The position numbers and the translations under genes were made by a program. From NCBI GenBank assembly GCA_017979445.1, contig CM030717.1:24849288-24913287 (forward strand): a stretch of DNA of 64,000 nt. Direction: 5' to 3'. Under the pieces are notes generated by a model. It ran no database searches, was not told where the DNA came from, and saw nothing but the letters and a program-made list of their open reading frames with translations. Shown here one piece after another: positions 38,940 to 52,196 of this stretch (within the stretch, counting starts at the first letter, position 1; each line of letters begins with the position of its first letter). This DNA comes from Akebia trifoliata. Lineage: Eukaryota; Streptophyta; Magnoliopsida; Ranunculales; Lardizabalaceae.

Positions 38940-40183
38940 TAAAAAATAAAACTTCGAATCATCTCCAAGTGATCTCTACAAGTGTATTTCATTTTATACA
39001 TGAACATTAACGACTTAAATAATTCTTTACAAAATTAGTAATCATTTTTAATCTTTAGAAAATTTTAATTGAATTTGAAACAACATGATGCCAATTGTTG
39101 CATACGAAAATCAATAATTATTTCAAATCTTTAGAAAATTTGAACTAAGAATAAAACAACAACAACAACCCAAAAAAACCTCAAACCCAAAGGTTTGGGT
39201 GGACTAAACATTTCTTATTTTTTTATTTCATTATATTTACAACCAAATCTTCTAGTACTAATAATGAGTTCATACATGATTTTTTGGATCTTGTTTATAA
39301 TGCATTCATTTCTAATTTTATCTTTTTAAGTAAATTTCATATGCATTCGTCTCATCTCTAAACCATTAATTAGAGCATTCAATCGAGCTTTTATATGGTT
39401 ATCAGTTACAGAATGAGCCAATTAGAGGTTGATCTTGTAGCGCCGCGCCAAACGCTAACACAAAACCCCATATCATATCTCAAGGCACAAGGTGGTGCCT
39501 CAAAATTTCGGCATGGTCTCTTCTGTTTATGTTAGCATTCCAAGGTGTTCAACCTGCACCTGATAAACGACACACATCATCTTGCATATATATATATATA
39601 TATATACAAAATATAATACTAGTGGAAGCCTATATACATCTAATAACGTACGATAGATCAGAATGCGGAAGGATAAACAAAATACAGGATTATACAAACA
39701 TTCATCACTCTAACAAAAGGCCTAACGCTCAGTATAAAACCCATAATACTACCTGAACGAACTAACACCAATAAGGGGTATAGCCCTAATACTCACCAAG
39801 TAACAGACTCTAGTTGTCTATCTAACCCTCTATACCTGTCTTGCCAAGTTCTAAATCTGAAAATAAAAAAAATGGAGAAGGAAAGGGTGAGTAACTGTAA
39901 AATCCTGAGTTTTTGATTCGTATCTCGAGGAAAAATAAATAATAGAATTCTGAGAAAATCTTAAAAGTGGGATTTAGGAGTAAAACTTTAAGATATTTCT
40001 GATCATTTTTAATGGAATCTGACTTGACTATTACATTTAAAATGATTGAAAAATATATTTTAGCCTGTAAGCACGCTTAAATGCGAATTTGAATAGAAAA
40101 GTTGTAAAATCCTCAATTACCAAGTCGGATCAAGCTAAACTGACTTTTTGTTAGAGCAATAATTTTTAAAAGTTGATCATACC

Positions 40184-42861
40184 TGTAGACACGTGATTTC
40201 GCCATTACGATGACCACATCTACAATGGTTTGGAGTCGCCACCATTCATGTTGTAAGTGGGTGTGAATGGTCACCCGATGTACATTTTGAAAAATTACCA
40301 TTTTGGACTTGTGGTGACTCTCGATGGATAAAGATAAATCAACCCTTGAGATTCGGGTAAGCGGCTCGGTTGGAGAAAAGGGAAGGTGTTAGGCACCCTT
40401 TTCTCCCCACTAAAGAGTGGTAACCTCAACTAACTCGGTCATTTTTTATTTAAAAAAGTATGAAAGATAATGTGTCACGTGGGTGCATTTGTACCCTAGA
40501 TAGGGGTTCATTTTCAGCTTGATCATAGGGTCATTCCATTGATGGAAATGACCCTTATAGACCTTTAGCCTTGGGGTCCATTCATCCTAAAAAATAAAAT
40601 GAAGGGGAGAGGGGTGATAGAAGAGGGAGGATGAGAGGGTGTAGAAGAGAGAAGGGGGGGATTGCCTTGAACCCACCTTGTATCTTCTTTCTTCTTTTCT
40701 TCTTCTTCTTTGAGTCTTCTTGAGTCCTTAGTATTTTAAGCAAATATAACTTTTGTATGGTTGAAGGAATAGAGAAGAGATGATGAGAAAGATGAGTGTA
40801 GTATGTGATTTTTTTTTGTGAGACTTGGGGATGATTAGTGAGAGAGAAGTGGTAATAGTGGTTAGTAGTGAGAGTTGGGGGGATAATTTTTGTGGTGAAA
40901 GTTGGGGCCATTTTTGGGAAGAGGAGGAGGGTATTTATAGATGTTGAGGAGTTATTTTAGGGATATAATGGGGTGAAGTGAAGAAAAAGAATAGAATGAT
41001 TATGAGTTTGAGAGAGAAGTGAGTGTAATTTAGGGGAGATTGGAGGGTATTTAGGTAAGGGGGGTTAAATGGGTGAGTTTTGACCCAAATGGTTTGGATC
41101 CTACCCAACCCATTTGGGTGGAGTGTTTGGTGAGGTGAGTTTAAGATGGTGGTTGTAATTAAATGATCTTTGATTTAAGATAATGGAGGATTTAAAGAGG
41201 TGGTTGATGATATTTTGGGAGGATGAGGGAGATGATGCCATGTGTCAAAGTTGGTGGAAATGAAAGGTTGAGATATGTTGATGGGAGAGGTTGAGTGTTT
41301 GACTTGAGAGGATGGTGTAGGTTTAGGTTGTAGATGTGGGTTTTGTAGGGATGATGAAGGTAGATTAGGGGAGGTATAGGTTAGGGGTGTGGGTAGATGT
41401 GTTTGATTTGAGAGAAAAGGTGATGGGTTGATGTGTGGGTAGATGGGATTTAAAGCAAATTAATGGGGTAGGTAATTGGGTGAGGGAGGTGAGATGGGGT
41501 GATGACATTTGTCATCTTTGATTATCAAGATGGTGATTGGTTGATGTGAGTAGTGGTTAGGGTTGTGGGTTGGATATGGATTTGGGCTTAGGTGTGGCGC
41601 CCCGCCGAACGCTAACACAAATCCTCATGTCAGATCTCGAGGTACTAAGTGGCACCTCGAAATTTCGGCATGGTCTCCTCTGTTTATGTTAGCATTCCAA
41701 GGCGTTCAACCTGCACCTGATAAACGACATACAATCCTGCATACATATACAAAATATAATACTAGCGGAAGCTTATACACGTCTAATAACGTACGAAAGA
41801 TCAGAGTGCGGAAGAATAACCAGAATACAGGATTATACAAAATTTCTCACTCTAACAGAATTCCTAACACTCAAGACAGAATCCATAAAACTACCTGGGG
41901 GAATTGACACCACTAGGGGGTATAGCCCTAATACTTACTAGGTGACGAACTCTGGTTGTCTATCTGACCAACCAGATGATCCTCATTCGTACTCTATACT
42001 TGCCTCGCCAAGCTCTGAATCTGAAACTAAAAAAAATAGAGAAGGAAATGGTGAGTAACAATGGTTACCCAGTAGGGAAACAAACAATTTCTGCCAATAA
42101 CCCCTCCTAGCATGAACGAATAAGCATACTGAATCATTTTAAAATAATCAAAGTTTTACATAATAAACTACGATTAACTGGTACATATAGCCAGGGATGA
42201 GCAACTAAACATTTTAAAACTGACATTACATCAATCAACAGTACTCACTATACCATTTTCTTTATGTACAAATCTAATTGATCAAATGGAAACATTAAAC
42301 ATGTATTTCATTTTGTATATCAAAGTAAAGCAGCAGATACATAATACACAATGGTGGAGTATTGGAATTAGAGTGTTGGGATTCACGACTGGATCGCTCC
42401 CAGTCGGGACATGATGTTACAATTTCTCTCTGGCTTTTAGTTCCTGATTTTGTGGCCGGTCGCTGCCCTTACCACGTTTGGTTGACCATTTATCCGGCTC
42501 AGGCTGGCCGTTTGACGTGACCGTAAGCAATGGGTCTCTTTTCGATGTGTCAGAACGTTCGACTATTATAGATTGTTAGCGATCACTAACCAATCATCTT
42601 CGTCTATGCCTATCAGGCGTGCATGTGATTCCCAAATATACAAACCATTCGTATACGACCACCTTTACATTACAAGTTCACTGGTAAAGATAGAGAGGAA
42701 TATCCCGGATTCCAGTTGTGACTCCACTCTCATACGCGTCCCATACCACGTATGAGTTTGGTGGTCCCTACCGTACATCCCAGGATAGTACATCACTCCG
42801 GATGATATGACGCACTATCCCTTCAGGCATTCACAAACTCTTTAACAGCTCACAAAATAGC

Positions 42862-42896
<35 letters not shown>

Positions 42897-45387
42897 TTCA
42901 TTTGAAAACAAAAGAGAAATTAACAATACAAGGTTGAGAATAGATATCCAGTTTCCTACCATGCAAGTGTGGCCACCCGGCCTAAAATAAATAACATAAC
43001 GGAAACGTAAACAGCGCCTCGCGCTAACAGAAAGGAAATAAACATGCAACCAATAATATTATCCCTGGATATCTGTTCATCAACCTACACACAACACAAC
43101 AACGTAAAATGCAGACATCACCCCTCGGGTGTGACTCTGACATTTTACCGTTTCATACATTTTTTCCCTCTTTTCGATTTTTTTACAATTTTCAATCTCT
43201 TCAATAAAACATCCATTTTCTGATATTCATCAACTCAATACGAGTTCATTGAATATTAAATCACATTTTCCAACTAAAGAATTTATTTTTATCAATAATA
43301 TTGAAAAAAATATAAATTTCATATCAAAACGGGGTCCGAGCAGTGCACAAGACCCAATTTATAGAAATAACCCGTTAAAATATCCTACCCACGTATAATT
43401 TGTAAAAAATACAATTAAACATATCAAACATGCAATTTCTGGCGTGAATTTTGAAATAACAAAAGAATTCTATATTTTGGAAATACATCAAAAATTTTCA
43501 GATAAAATCCTAAATGCAATTTTCACAATCTACGATTACTAATAGAAATTGAGAGTTCTTTACAATCACTAGGCGACGGAATTGAAGCACGTGCGCGGAA
43601 ATCAAGGCGAACGGCGCGGAAATCGAGACGGACCGAACTTCGAAGCGGCTGATTTTCGAAACCGGCCCGGTGGTTTTGAAGATCTCGATGTGCTCGTCTC
43701 TTCTCCCTTCTACGATGAAAGACGGTTTGACCCCGAAATTGATGAAAATTGAGGTTGAAGTTACGAAATCTCCGTATAAAAATACGGCTGATTTTTAACT
43801 ATACGGGGTGAAAAAGGCGAGAAAACGAAAGGAATTTGGTTGGGTTATGTAGAGAATGAGGCTGCGGACATTTCTCCCTTCTGCGTCGGAAGACGGTTTA
43901 ACCCAGAAACGGACGAAATCTGAGGTCAAAGTTTCGAAACTTCCGTATCCAAATACGGCTGATTTTTGACGATATCGAGTAAAATAGAAAGTGAAACAAA
44001 GAAAGGTTGGGTGGGTTTTGTAGAGAACGTAGCTGCGGACATTTCTCCCTTCTGCGTCGATCATCGACGGCGAGCCGTTTGTGAGAGATCTAAGATGGAA
44101 GATCGAAGAGAAAAAAAAAAAAATTATTTTTTATGTCTCGGCCGTATGGATGCGTTGGGGAAGATGACATATAAAAAAAATTAAAAATATTATTTAAATA
44201 AAATGTGGGACAAATTCGGTATTTTGTCAATTGTTTCGATCGATGATAACTTGATCATCCGGACTCCAAAACTGACAAATGAATACTCTATTTCGCCTAA
44301 TTTTTCGTTCCGGATCTAATGGTATAGTCAATTTCTATAGATTATGTCTCTATCAAAAATTTACATTTTTGGCCTGAGGTGACCCCTAAACTTGATGTCG
44401 TTTTCGTTTTTGACGATAATTCGACTTCCTGATCTCCAAAAATGACAAATAAATAGTCTATGTTGAATAATTTTTCGTTATGAATCCAATGGTATGATCG
44501 AATTTTAAAAATTATTGCTCTAATAAAAAGTCACTGTTTTAACCTAGTCCGACCCGTTAATCGAGGATTTTGAAACTTTTATATTTGGACTCGCATTTGA
44601 GCGTGCTTACAGGCTAAACTATGTTTTTCGATCATTTTGAATCTAATGGTGAGGTCAGATTCTATTAAAAATGATTAAAACAAGGTCCCACAGTTTTACC
44701 CTAAGTCCCACTTTCAAGATTTTCTTAAAATTGCACTATTTATTTTTCCTCGAGATACGAATTAAAATTTTGGGATATTACATTAGGGGTTTTGGAGTGT
44801 TTTGGGCTTGGGTTATGAAATGATTTTGGATTTTAGGAATTGGTTAGGGGTTATTTTGGAATGGATTTTGAGGGTGTAGATTGGTATTAGATTTTTAGGT
44901 GATGTGGGATTGAGTTTAGGTTAGGGGGGTGAGAAAAATGGATTTTGAAGAATTAAGGATTTATGGGCCTTAGGTGGGTTTAGATTTTTTTGGATTCGGA
45001 GATGGAACGGTGGAAGGTATAGGAGGTGGTAGGCGTCCCAAGTCTCGTTTTTTAATTTTATTTATTTTTTTGAAAATTTTGAAATCATTGGTTTGATCGA
45101 GATGCCACGTGTTGGCAAATCGGACTTTTTAGGCCCATTGGTGAACTTTATCGAAAATTTGACGTTTTTTATTTTGGAAGCGGAGCGGTGAATATTGGGA
45201 AAGCGTAAGGTAGGCCGAGTCCTTTTAGTGGCCTCCTAAACCATTGAGAGGTCTTAGGGGCCTCGGTTTGGTCAAAATGTCACTTTTCAATGACTTGGGC
45301 CCTTAAGGCCCGTTGGCCCATTTATTTGGAAAATCTGTATTTTTGGGCCTTTTCGAGTAGTGATCCGTTCAAATTGGGGTGTCTACA
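40184..45387 (-). mobile_element. Solo LTR, Tat/Ogre type, third layer, about 2.0 kb
   Basis: On the minus strand it runs from TGTAGACACCCCAATTTG to CACGTGTCTACA, flanked by the perfect duplication ATACC (40179-40183, 45388-45392). Without the inner element (41593-44787) it is about 2.0 kb. It shares GGAAGGTGTTAGGCACC-type motifs with the LTRs at 12617 and 61018. Purine-rich stretches fill 40600-41560 on the plus strand. Confidence 0.87.
41593..44782 (-). mobile_element. Solo LTR, family X copy C, innermost layer, 3190 bp
   Basis: Ends TGTGGCGCCCCGCC and GGGATATTACA, flanked by the perfect duplication TTAGG (41588-41592, 44783-44787). It is inverted relative to copy A, lacks the extra block at about 43100-43120, and carries a (AT)n run at 42866-42892. 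Being innermost, it is the most recent insertion of the nest. Confidence 0.9.
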
Positions 45388-48300
45388 ATACCATTGGATT
45401 TGTAACGAAAAATTATAAAAAAATGGACTACTTATTTGACATTTTTGGAGATCAAGAAGTTAAATTATCGTCAAAAATGAAAATGACCTCAATTTTAGGG
45501 TCACATCGGGTCAAAAATGTAAATTTTTGTTAGAGATAGAATTTGTAGAAATTGACCACACCATTAGACCCAGAACGAAAAATTAGACGAAATAGATATT
45601 CATTCGTCACTTTTGGAGTCTAGATGGTCAAGTTATTGTCGAACGAAACAATAGGTAAAATATCGATTACGTCCTAAAATTTATATAAATAATTTTTTTC
45701 ACTATTCATCTTCCAAAGTTGTCCAAAAAGAACCAGCCGACGAGTTTTAAAAAAAAAATTGATTTTCTTCCCAATTTTCAAACCCGATTCGTCACGAACG
45801 GTCCGTCTTCAATCACCGACGTAGAAGGGAGAAACGTCCGCAGTCTCGTTCTCAAAAAATCCACCCAAGTTCCTTCCGTTTTCTTGTCTTTTTCACCTGT
45901 ATCATCAAAAATCAATCATATATATATACGGGGGCTTCGTAACTTCGACTTTAGATTTCGTATATTTCGGGGTCAAACCGTCCTCCGCCTTAAAGGGAGA
46001 AAGGACGATGGCATCAAGATCTATGAAATCACCAGATCAGATTAAAAAATCAACCGCTTTGAAGTCCAATCTGTTTCAATTTTAGCATCGTTCATCTCGA
46101 TTTTCACACACGCAATTCAATCCTTTCGCACAGAGATTGTAAGGAACTCTCAATTTCTATTAATAATCGTAGATTGTGAAAATCACATTTAGGATTTTAT
46201 TAAAAATTTGTGATGTATTTGCAAAAATATAGAATTCAATTGGTTATTTCAAATTCACGCCAGAACTTATATATTTGATATGTTTAATTATATTTTATAA
46301 CAAATTATTCGTGAGTAGGATATTTCATCTGGTTATTTCCGTTAGTTGGGTCCTATGTACCGCTCGAACCCCATTTTGATATAAATTTTGAAAATTTTCG
46401 ATGTTATTGATGGAAAAATAAATTTCATAGTTGGAAAAATGATTTAGTATTCAATGAACTCATGTTGAGTTGATGAATATCGAAAAGTGGATATTTTGTT
46501 TGAGATATTGAAAACTGTAAAATTCGGAAAAAGGGAAAAAGGGTATGAAACGGTAAAATGTCAGAGTCATACCCGAGGGGTTATGTCTACATTTTACATT
46601 GTTGTGTTGTGTGTAGGTTGGTGAATAGATATCCAGGGATAATAATACTGGTTGCATGTTTATTTACTTTCTGTTAGCGCGAGGCGCTGTTAATTTTTCC
46701 GTTCCGTTATTTATTTTAGGCCGGGTGGTCACAGTTGCATGGTAGGAAACTGTATATCCATTCTCAACCTTGTGTTGTTAATTTCTTTTTTGTTTTCAAA
46801 TGAAAATAATATATATATATATGTAGATATTTTGTGAGCTATTAAAAAGTCTATGAATGCTTGAAGGGATAGTGTTTCATATCATCCGGAATGGTGTACT
46901 ATCTGGGGATGTACGGTAGGGACCACCAAGCTTATACGTGGTATGTGACGTGTATAAGAGTGAAGTCACAACTGAAATTTGGGTTTATACATCTCTATCT
47001 TTATCAGTAAACTAGTAATGTAAAGGTGGTCGTATACGAATGGTTTGTATATTTGAGATCACATGCACGCCTGATAGGCATAGACGAAGATGATTAGTCA
47101 GTGATCACTAACAATCTATAGTAGTCGAATGTTCTAACACATCGAAAAGAGACTCATTGCTTACAGTCATGTCAAACGACCAGCCTGAGTCAGATAAATG
47201 GTCCCACAAGTGTGGTAAACAACGACCAACCACAAAATCAGGAACTAATACTTTATTATGAAACATCATGTCCTGACTGGGAGCGATCTAGTTATGAATA
47301 CCAACTCTCTAATTTCACTATTCCACCATTGTGTATTATGTATCTATTGCCTTATTTTGATGTATAAAATGAAATGTATGTTTAATGTTTTCATTTGGTC
47401 AATTAGATTTGTATAAAAAGAAAATGCTATAGTGGGTATTATTGATTGATGTAATGTGAGTTTTAAAATGTTTAGTTATTCATCCCTGTCTATATGTACC
47501 AGTTAATTGTAGTTTCTTCTGTAAAACTTTGCATATTTTAAAATGATTCAGTATGTTTATTCGTTCATGTTAGGAGAGGTTATTGGTAGAAATTGGTTGC
47601 TTCCCTACTGGGTAACCATTGTTACTCACCCTTTCCTTCTCTATTTTTTTAAAGTTTTATATTCAAAGTTTGACGAGGCAGGTACAGAGCACGAGTGAGA
47701 ATCATCTGGTGGATCAGATAGACAACTAGAGTCCGTCACCTGGTGAGTGCTGGGGCTATACCCCTTAATGGTGTCAATTTATCCAGGTAGTCTTATGGAT
47801 TTTATCTTGAGTGTTAGGACTTCTGTTAGAGTGAAGAGTTTTGTATAATCCTGTATTTTGGTTATCCATTCGCACTCTGATGTATCGTACGTTATTAGAT
47901 GTATATAGGCTTCTGCTTGTATTATATTTTGTATGTATATATATAGGATAATGTATGTCGTTTATCAGGTGCAGATTGAATGCCTTGGAATGCTAACATA
48001 AATAGAAGAGATTATGCCAAAATTTAGAGGCGTCACCTAATACTTCAAGATCTGACATAGGGCTTTGTGTTAGCATTTGGCGGGGCATCACAGTAAAAAT
48101 GGTTATCCAGTAGGCAAACAAACAATTTCTGCCAATAATCTTTATTAACATGAACGAATAAATATACTAAATCATTTTAATATATGTAAAGTTTTATAGA
48201 AGAAATTATTATTAACTGGTACATATAGCCAAGGATAAGCAACTAAACATTTTAAAACTCATATTACATCATTAGCAGTACTTACTATAACATTTTATTT

Positions 48301-51292
48301 TTATACAAATTTAATTGACTAAATGGAAACATTAAAGATGCATTTCATTTTATATGTCAAAATAAGACAACATACATAATACACAATAGTAGAGTAGTGG
48401 AATTAGAGAGTTGGGATTCACGACTGGATCGTTCCTAGTCGGGATATGATATTTCATAATAAAGTATTAGTTTTTGATTTTGTAGCTGGTCGCTGTTTAT
48501 CACACTGCGGGACCATTTATCTAGCTCAGACTAACCGTTTGATGTGACCGTAAGCAATGGGTCTCTTTTCGATGTGTTAGAACATTCGACTACTATAGAT
48601 TGTTAGTGATCACTGACTAATCATCTTCATCTATACTTATCAGGCGTGCATGTGATTCCCAAATATACAATTCATTCGTATAAGACCCACCTTTACATTA
48701 CAAGTTCACTAGTAAAGTTAGAGAGGAATAAACCCGGATTCCAGTTGTGGCTCCACTCTCATACGTGTTCCATACCATGTATGAGTTTGGTTGTCCCTAC
48801 CATACATCCTAGGATAGTACACCACTTCGTATGATATGACGCACTATCCCTTTAGGCATTCACAAACTCTTTAACAACTCACAAAATAACTACATATATA
48901 TTATTCTTATTTGAAAATAAAAGATAAAGCAACAATACAAGGTTGAGAATGAATATCTAGTTTCCTACCATGCAACTGTGGCCACTCAGCCTAAAATAAA
49001 TAAAAGAACAGAAAAGTAAACAGCGCCTCACGCTAATAGAAAGTAAATAAATATGCAACCAATAACATTATCCTAGGATATCCGTTCATTAACCTACACA
49101 CAACACAATAATGTAAAATGAAGATATCACTCCTTAGCCGTATTTCCTACCTCACAGCTACATGTCAGCTCATGGAGCCTGCCATGTGTAGCACTGCTAC
49201 CACACGTTATCCCAGCTGATCACGGGCCCAGTTTGGCACGTGCAAAAGGTGTCACATTCAATCTTTTTTGATGTAAAATGCAGACATCACCCCTCAGGTG
49301 TGATTCTGACAATTTACATTTCATCCCCTTTTTCCAATTTCATAGTTTTCAATCTTTCGGAAAAAAATATATTCATTTTCTGATATTCATTAACTCAATA
49401 TAAGTTCACTGAATATTAAATTATTTTTCCAACTATTAAGTTTATTTTTTCAATAAAATTGAAAAAATACAAAACTTAGATCAAAACAGGGTCCGAGTGG
49501 TACACATGACCTAACTGACGGAAATAACCTGATGAAATATCATACCCATGTATAATTTGTTATAAAATACAATTAAATATATCAAATATGCAAGTTCTGG
49601 CGTGAATTTAAAATAACAAAAAGAATTCTACAAATTTTAAACCTAATACAAATTTTTGATAAAAATCCTAAATGCAGTTTTCACAATCTATGATTATCAA
49701 TAGAAATTGAGAGTCCTTACTAATCTCTAGGTGATAGAATTGAAGCACGTGTACGGAAATCGAGACGATTTGCACGAAAATCAAGGCAGATTGAACTTAG
49801 AGTTGACTGATTTCTGAATTTGACCTGATGATTTTGAATATCTCGATGTCGTCATTCTTTCTCCCTTCTATGACGAAGGACGGTTTGGCCTCAAAACAGA
49901 TAAAATCTAGGGTCAAATTTTTGAAACCCCCGTATTATCTACGGTTGATTTTTTTATGATACGGGGTGAAAAAGGCGAGAAAACGAAAGAAAATTGAGTG
50001 GATTTTATAAAGAACGAGGCTGCGGACGATTTTCCTTTCTACGTTGAAGGTCGAAGACGGACCGTTTGCAGCGAATCGAAGGTTGAAGGTTTGAAAAAAA
50101 CTAATTTTTTAAAAAGAAATCACGGCTGATTTTGAACGAGTTGGAATGACGATGAATAGTATTTAAAAAAAAATTATTTATACAATTACGGGACAAAAGT
50201 GACGAATGAATACTCTATTTTGTTTAATTTTTCATTTCAAATCTAATGATGTAGTCAAATTCTACAAATTATGTCTCTAATAAAAATTTACTTTTTCGTT
50301 CCGATGGGACCCTAAAATTGATGTCGTTTTCATTTTTGAGGATAATTTGACTTTTTAGTCTCCAAAAATGATATTTAAATAATCTACTTTCTATAATTTT
50401 TCGTTACAAACCTAATAGTTTGATCGAATTTTAAAAATTCTTACTCTAACAAAAAGTCATTATTTTAGCCTAGTCCGACTCACAAATCGGGGGTTTTACA
50501 ATTTTTCTGTTCGGACTCGCATTTGAGCTGCTTATAGGCTAAAGAATGTTTTTCGACCATTTTGAATCCAATGGTGAGGTCAGATTTCATTAAAAATGAT
50601 TATAACAAAATTCTATAATTTTACCCTAAGTCTCACTTTCAGGATTTTATCAAAATTTCATTATTTATTTTTCTTCGAGACACAAATCGAAAACTTGAGA
50701 TTTTACAGATCTACATTGAGGGCACTTGTCCCCACAAGAATTTTAAACATTTGTAAGGATTTTAGTTGCCCCCACATTGACAAAATCTTGGCTCTGCCCT
50801 TGGAGCTATGTGCTTGGATTGTGCAATATGATCTACATGTGATCCTTAGATTTCTATGTTTCAAGCATCAATGCAATCATCTTGTATATTTGAGGTTGAT
50901 ATGTGTTGATTGAGGGTAATAAAATCAAAAAAAGCATGTTTTTAATAGTGCAAACACACCTAACTTAGCTTTAGAAAGGGTATCATCATGTTGACTTATC
51001 AGGTTATTACTCATATAATACTACGCTTACCAAATCATTTTCTTCCTAATAGCTTATGCTTCCATAATTAAATCAATACCTCTAGAGTATGGTTGGTTAC
51101 AAATTCAAGTCTAATCGAAATGATGCGGTGCTTATTTTAAAAATGAATAATGGTTATTTAAGAAAATTGTGCAGTATTTCACAAAAATTATTGAATTGGC
51201 CAATTTTTAATACTTATGAAAACATCCATATAACTGATTTTGTAAATTTATTTATGAAAATGATTATTTGATATACAATCATATTTGCTATT

Positions 51293-51580
51293 TAGGGTAC
51301 GTCTGCTATGATGTTTTTCGACGACTTTTTGGATTTTGAGTCGAAAAAGTCAAAAAAACACGTTTATTGGTAAATGCTTCACCCCTCATTCTTCATAACT
51401 CTTCGATCAAACAACATAATCAATTTGACTTTTCTCTACTACTTCTTCTATTACTTTTTTGTCAGTTTCTATAATAGAGAAGATTCTCTTTAACGCAACT
51501 TTCCAAACTCTAAACTTTTATTTCTCCAAGACATATAATCCTGAGACAGAAGCTGGAATCTGTAACAAACAGACCCTTAT
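51293..51580. mobile_element. hAT-like MITE (right duplication copy, shortened)
   Basis: The same ends as 34994-35391, but about 110 bp in the middle are missing at around 51380. The deletion postdates the duplication, or the left copy retains the ancestral state. Confidence 0.55.
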
Positions 51581-51774
51581 GTGAGTCTACACTTAAGGGT
51601 ATAAAGGTAAATTAAACCAATTGTTTGCACAACAATTGAATATCAAACAACCATTTGGCATTTTTATAGAAAAAAATAATTACAAAGTTGGATATATGAC
51701 ATTATTCATACATATTAAAAATATGATTGGCTTAGTAATTATAAAAAATATTTTTTTTTACGAAGCAAACAAGG

Positions 51775-51885
51775 GTTAGTGATTAGAGTGAAGGTGGGTT
51801 CAACAGGTTTTGAGCCTAGGTCACGGGATCAATTCTCCACTTGTTGTCCCAACTTAGCTAATAAAATTGCACTTTTCAATAAAAT
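51775..51885 (-). mobile_element. tRNA-derived SINE (right duplication copy)
   Basis: Counterpart of 35583-35690, with box B-like GGCTCAAAACC on the minus strand. Confidence 0.5.
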
Positions 51886-52196
51886 AAATTACTGCTTTGG
51901 TAATTTTCCTAAGAATAATATTAATTCCATCGATCATGCATCTTTAATGCATTAAAATTTTGAACTGTTCATTTAATACTTAATCTAATTAGTACTCAAC
52001 CATGAAAGGAGCTCTAGCAAAATGCAAGATTATCGAAAGTCAACACCTCTTTTTGTTGATGATTTAACCATGAAATTTACTTTTTATTTTTTAAAATACC
52101 CTTTAAAACTTCAATTATTAAATCAAAATTTGAAAAAAAAATCAATTTTTTACGGTTGGGATAATTTTTTATTTTTTTTGGAAGGTAAACCTAATT

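Larger units (their letters stand above)
39896..48092 (+). mobile_element. Solo LTR, family X copy D, second layer
   Basis: Starts TGTAAAATCCTGAG and ends GGGGCATCACA. Flanks GTAAC (39891-39895) and GTAAA (48093-48097) are a duplication with one change. It sits inside copy B of the same family, in the opposite orientation. Without the inner element it is about 2.99 kb. It lacks the extra block at about 46580-46600. No coding capacity. Confidence 0.87.
39436..50707 (-). mobile_element. Solo LTR, family X copy B, outermost layer of the nest
   Basis: Ends read TGTAGCGCCGCGCC on the left and GAGATTTTACA on the right, flanked by the perfect duplication GATCT (39431-39435, 50708-50712). Without the inner insertion (39896-48097) it is about 3.07 kb. 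It is inverted relative to copy A. It holds the extra block of about 150 bp (about 49128-49280) also found in A. Confidence 0.9.
38940..52196 (+). repeat. Right copy of the 2.06 kb duplication, opened by an 11.3 kb insertion
   Basis: 38940-39435 matches the first quarter of 33936-35996 and 50713-52196 matches the rest, including the MITE (shortened, 51293-51580) and the SINE (51775-51885). The break coincides exactly with the solo LTR 39436-50707 and its GATCT duplication, so the duplication predates that insertion. Confidence 0.85.

Noticed and set aside
40582..40911. 109-codon minus-strand frame
   Set aside because: Low-complexity Ser/Pro/Lys translation of a purine-rich part of a solo LTR.
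41563..41907. 114-codon plus-strand frame and its relative at 39529
   Set aside because: Both lie in the same end region of family X solo LTRs; the shared reading is due to shared repeat DNA, not coding.
33936..52196. The 2 kb direct repeats taken as LTRs of a single retrotransposon
   Set aside because: No TG..CA ends, no primer site or purine tract at the expected places, and the enclosed sequence is pararetrovirus-like in the opposite orientation.
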